Below, piece by piece: positions 61,342 to 64,000 of a stretch of DNA of 64,000 nt (positions within the stretch are counted from its first letter, which is position 1; every line of letters starts with the position of its first letter). The position numbers were made by a program, and so were the translations under genes. Source of the stretch: Mitsuaria sp. WAJ17 (GTDB taxonomy: Bacteria > Pseudomonadota > Gammaproteobacteria > Burkholderiales > Burkholderiaceae_C); NCBI RefSeq assembly GCF_014174515.1, contig NZ_JACJUG010000008.1:1-64000 (forward strand), given 5' to 3'. The notes beneath the pieces were generated by a model that was not told where the DNA came from, searched no databases, and saw only the letters and a list, made by a program, of their open reading frames with translations.

Positions 61342-63437
61342 ACCTGATGCAGGGATTGCGATTCGGATTCGGCGCCCGGCTGCCCATGCTGCAGCAGGCC
61401 GAGACCGCCGAGTGCGGGCTGGCCTGCCTGGCCATGATCAGCTGCTTCCACGGCCGCTGGGTCGAGGTGCAGACGCTGCGCCAGCAGCTCCAGGCCTCGG
61501 CCAAGGGCATGAACCTCAAGCAGCTGATGGAGCACGCCACGGCGCAGGGCTTCTCCACGCGCGCCGTCCGCCTGGAACTGGAGGACCTGCCGCAGTTGCA
61601 GCTGCCCTGCATCCTGCACTGGGACATGAACCATTTCGTGGTGCTGCGCCGGGTCAGCGGCCGGGAACTGCTCATCCACGACCCGGCTCAGGGCGTGCGC
61701 CGGCTGGGCCTGGCCGAGGCATCGCGGCATTTCACCGGCGTGGCGCTGGAGCTGGCGCCCATGCCGGACTTCCAGCGCAGCGAACCCAAGCCGGCTGTGA
61801 GCCTCGGGCAGCTGGTGGGCCAGGTGCGCGGCCTCAGGCGCTCGGTGCTGCAGGTGCTGATGCTGTCGCTGGCGCTGGAGATCCTCGCGGTGGTCTCGCC
61901 CTTCTTCCAGCAATGGGTGCTGGACGGCGTGATCGTCCAGCATGACACCGACCTGCTCCAGGTGCTGGCGATCGGCTTCGGCATGCTGATGCTGCTGCAG
62001 CTGGCCATCAGCACACTGCGCAGCTGGATGGTGATCTACTTCTCCACCCAGCTGAACCTCCAGTGGGCGGCGGGCGTGCTGAGCAAGCTGCTGCGCCTGC
62101 CCATGGACTACTTCATGCGGCGCCATCTTGGTGACGTGATCTCGCGCTTCGGCGCCATCCAGAACATCCGGCAGACGCTGACCTCGGCAGCCCTGAATGC
62201 GGTGCTGGACGGGCTGATGGCCGGCGTGGCGCTGGTGATGATGCTGGTCTACAGCCTCAAGCTGGCCGCGGTGACCCTGCTGGCGCTGGCGGCCTATGTG
62301 CTGATTCGCGTGCTGTCCTATGAGCCCTTCAGGCAGGCCAACGAGGAGCAGATCGTCCATGCCGCGCGGCAGGACGGGCATCTGCTGGAATCCGTGCGCG
62401 GCGTGCAGTCGCTCAAGCTCTTCAACCGCGAGGACGAGCGCCTGGCGCACTGGCTCAATCTGCTGGTGAACACCAGCAACCGTGAGCTGGCCACGCAGCG
62501 GTTGTCGACGCTCTACCAGAGCGCCAACACCCTGGTCTTCGGCGCCGAGAACATCGCGGTGGTGTACCTGGGCGCCCTGCTGGTGATCCAGGGCGAGCTG
62601 TCCATCGGCATGAGCTTCGCCTACGCCGCCTACAAGACCCAGTTCAGCGGGCGCATCAGCGCCCTGGTCGACCTCGGTTTCCAGGTGCGCATGCTGCGCA
62701 TCCAGCGCGAGCGGCTGGCAGACATCGTACTCAGCGAGCCCGAGCCTGCGGGGGGCACCGGCCTGCCGAGCGATGCGGTGCCCGACATCGAGCTGCGACA
62801 GGTGCGTTTCCGCTATGCCGCGAACGAGCCCTGGGTGCTGGACGGCGTGAGTCTGCGCGTGGAGGCCGGGGAGTCGGTGGCCATCGTGGGGCCGTCGGGC
62901 TGCGGCAAGACGACCCTGCTCAAGCTCATGCTGGGCCTGCTGCAGCCGACCGAGGGCGAGATCCTGGTGATGGGTCGCCCGCTGGGCGCCGTCGGCCTCA
63001 GGGCCTGGCGCGAGTGCCTGGGCGCGGTGATGCAGGAGGACCAGCTCTTTGCCGGCACCATCGCCGAGAACATCGCCTTTGGCGACCCCGAGCTGGACCT
63101 GGCCCGTGTGCAGCTCTGCGCCCGCCAGGCCGCCGTCGAGGAGGAGGTGCTGGCCATGCCCATGGGCTGGCAGACCTTGATCGGCGACATGGGGGCGGCC
63201 ATCTCGGGCGGGCAGAAGCAGCGGCTGCTGCTCGCCCGGGCCCTGTACAAGCAGCCGCGCGTGCTGTTTCTGGATGAGGCCACCAGCCATCTCGACGCCC
63301 AGCGCGAGCTGCAGGTCAACGAGGCCATCCAGACCCTGCGCCTCACCCGCGTGGTGATCGCCCACCGCCAGGAGACCATCGAGCGCGCGGGCCGGGTGAT
63401 CCGGCTCGCGGCGGTGGCGGCGCCGGCGCTGCGCTGA
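61338..63437 (+). CDS. Peptidase-containing ABC exporter (C39, LanT type)
   Basis: This 699-residue protein combines a C39 leader peptidase (catalytic C26 in AECGLACLAM, H99 in MNHFVVL, D115 in IHDPAQG), a six-helix membrane domain and an ATPase with Walker A GPSGCGKTT, signature ISGGQKQR and Walker B VLFLDEATSHLD. It cuts double-Gly leaders and exports the peptide. The start is GTG 61338 overlapping the HlyD stop; ATG 61347 is possible. With HlyD it forms a one-step export route for the lanthipeptides. Confidence 0.94.
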   Translation: MNLMQGLRFGFGARLPMLQQAETAECGLACLAMISCFHGRWVEVQTLRQQLQASAKGMNLKQLMEHATAQGFSTRAVRLELEDLPQLQLPCILHWDMNHFVVLRRVSGRELLIHDPAQGVRRLGLAEASRHFTGVALELAPMPDFQRSEPKPAVSLGQLVGQVRGLRRSVLQVLMLSLALEILAVVSPFFQQWVLDGVIVQHDTDLLQVLAIGFGMLMLLQLAISTLRSWMVIYFSTQLNLQWAAGVLSKLLRLPMDYFMRRHLGDVISRFGAIQNIRQTLTSAALNAVLDGLMAGVALVMMLVYSLKLAAVTLLALAAYVLIRVLSYEPFRQANEEQIVHAARQDGHLLESVRGVQSLKLFNREDERLAHWLNLLVNTSNRELATQRLSTLYQSANTLVFGAENIAVVYLGALLVIQGELSIGMSFAYAAYKTQFSGRISALVDLGFQVRMLRIQRERLADIVLSEPEPAGGTGLPSDAVPDIELRQVRFRYAANEPWVLDGVSLRVEAGESVAIVGPSGCGKTTLLKLMLGLLQPTEGEILVMGRPLGAVGLRAWRECLGAVMQEDQLFAGTIAENIAFGDPELDLARVQLCARQAAVEEEVLAMPMGWQTLIGDMGAAISGGQKQRLLLARALYKQPRVLFLDEATSHLDAQRELQVNEAIQTLRLTRVVIAHRQETIERAGRVIRLAAVAAPALR

Positions 63438-63933
63438 AGACCGCACCGGCGCACTGTCCGCCGGCCTGCATCGCCGCCGTGAAGGTGCCACGCTCTGCTC
63501 CGGCGTCTGCGGGTGCGTGCGGGTGCTCGTCCGCCAATAGCCCCTTGCCTGCACGCCTGCACGCCCTGAGTGGGCCGGCGTGAGCCCGTCCGAGGATGCG
63601 CTCTCGCCGGCAGCAATGTCCGGTGGCTAACGTCTGAAGTGAGGTTCCCTCTTGATGCCGGCGGGCGTACTCGACCCAAGCGCCAGGCGCTCGCCCGCAC
63701 AAGCCCGGACCGGCAGCGGGCGGGGGGCTGGTCGCCCCTGATGTGCAAGGCCGGCTCGGCGCATGCAGCCAGGGCAGCTGCCGCGCCGTTCCTGTGACGG
63801 GCAGGCGGCGTCGCGGCCAGGGCTGAGGCCCTGCATCGGGCACGACATAGCGCTTGGTCAGCCGCGCAGAACGTCAGGACGAAAAAAAGCCCGGCTGAGC
63901 CGGGCTTTGAGGGGCCTACAGGCGAGGGATCGC
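63438..63933. other. Intergenic region after the lanthipeptide operon
   Basis: No convincing gene is seen in these 496 bases. The plus-strand lanthipeptide operon ends here without a clear T-rich terminator on its own strand. Near the right end is a good terminator belonging to the minus-strand gene entering from the right. Confidence 0.5.
63882..63908 (-). terminator. Intrinsic terminator of the right-edge minus-strand gene
   Basis: On the minus strand AAAGCCCGGC, a three-base loop and GCCGGGCTTT form a ten-base stem followed by TTTT. It lies 26 bases beyond the stop at 63934. The symmetrical T/A arms could also stop plus-strand transcription weakly. Confidence 0.9.
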
Positions 63934-64000
63934 TTAGAACTTGGCGCTCAGGCCGAGGCGGTAGGTCGTCTCGCCCATGAAGGACCAGGCCGGGTAGCCC
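63934..64000 (-). CDS. Partial outer-membrane receptor C-terminus (TonB-dependent-receptor-like)
   Basis: Only the last 21 codons are inside the window, reading GYPAWSFMGETTYRLGLSA followed by KF and the stop. The ending with aromatic F after a charged residue and alternating hydrophobic residues is typical of a beta-barrel outer-membrane protein such as a TonB-dependent receptor. It enters from the right edge on the minus strand. Receptor identity and substrate cannot be judged from this fragment; amino-sugar uptake would fit the neighbouring operon. Confidence 0.6.
   Translation of the reverse strand, partial: GYPAWSFMGETTYRLGLSAKF

Noticed and set aside
61221..63554. A 777-codon minus-strand open frame opposite the C39 ABC exporter
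   Set aside because: The plus strand encodes a complete peptidase-ABC protein with all motifs; the antisense frame is a codon-bias shadow.

Overview
The window is GC-rich DNA from a Gram-negative betaproteobacterium, most likely a Burkholderiales member of the Roseateles/Mitsuaria/Rubrivivax type. The clues are the gph-trpE-trpG-trpD-trpC-ung gene order, outer-membrane and lipoprotein genes, and a TonB-receptor-like C-terminus at the right edge. The genus is inferred, not proven. Genes are dense and many overlap by 1-4 bases (ATGA, GTGA, TGATG). No tRNA, rRNA, CRISPR array or insertion sequence was seen.

Left edge (1-2217): an AmpG-like MFS transporter and a partial PfkB kinase with an N-terminal HTH.

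Core discovery (2710-29810): two converging operons look like a 2-deoxystreptamine (DOS) aminoglycoside pathway, which is unexpected in a Gram-negative. The minus operon encodes 2-deoxy-scyllo-inosose synthase, a BtrR/StsC-type inositol aminotransferase, a radical SAM protein that could fill the BtrN dehydrogenase step, a PIG-L deacetylase (BtrD role), a class III aminotransferase (BtrB role), a PRPP-type phosphoribosyltransferase and a histidine phosphatase (ribosylation as in BtrL/BtrP), a glycosyltransferase, an ABC-2 exporter, a large outer-membrane protein, and a CX3CX3C radical SAM enzyme plus SDR resembling the AprD4/AprD3 C3'-deoxygenation pair. The plus operon adds a GMC oxidoreductase (6'-dehydrogenase role), an acyl-carrier-like protein lacking the carrier Ser, an NDK-like fusion protein, a second glycosyltransferase and a KanJ-like dioxygenase. 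The inferred product is a ribosylated, 3'-deoxygenated, 6'-aminated 4,5-disubstituted DOS compound. At the head of the minus operon is an unfamiliar module: a 195-residue protein with eight EAPT(A/S)(D/N)PT-like repeats, a nucleotidyltransferase, and a 1261-residue PEP-synthase-like protein with an ATP-binding half and a phospho-histidine motif.

Housekeeping (30405-41920): phosphoglycolate phosphatase, chalcone-isomerase-like protein, the trp genes interspersed with a CTP-synthase-like amidotransferase and threonine aldolase, ung, then an M23 lipoprotein and an odd LanC-like lipoprotein.

GlcNAc/chito-oligosaccharide use (42164-50887): BadF-type kinase, GntR regulator, nagA, nagB-II, GH3 hexosaminidase, MFS permease, GH16-like protein and NagX. 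A direct-repeat operator (TGGTA-N6-TGGTA) occurs twice before the kinase gene, once before a flavin-dependent tryptophan-halogenase-like gene (52321-53847) and once before a lanthipeptide operon.

Lanthipeptide operon (54364-63437): full-length LanB, LanC, three Cys/Thr/Pro-rich precursors with related leaders, an HlyD-type adaptor and a C39-peptidase ABC exporter. The shared operator suggests that amino-sugar sensing may control it, and the halogenase may act on its Trp-containing peptides. Both ideas are inference.
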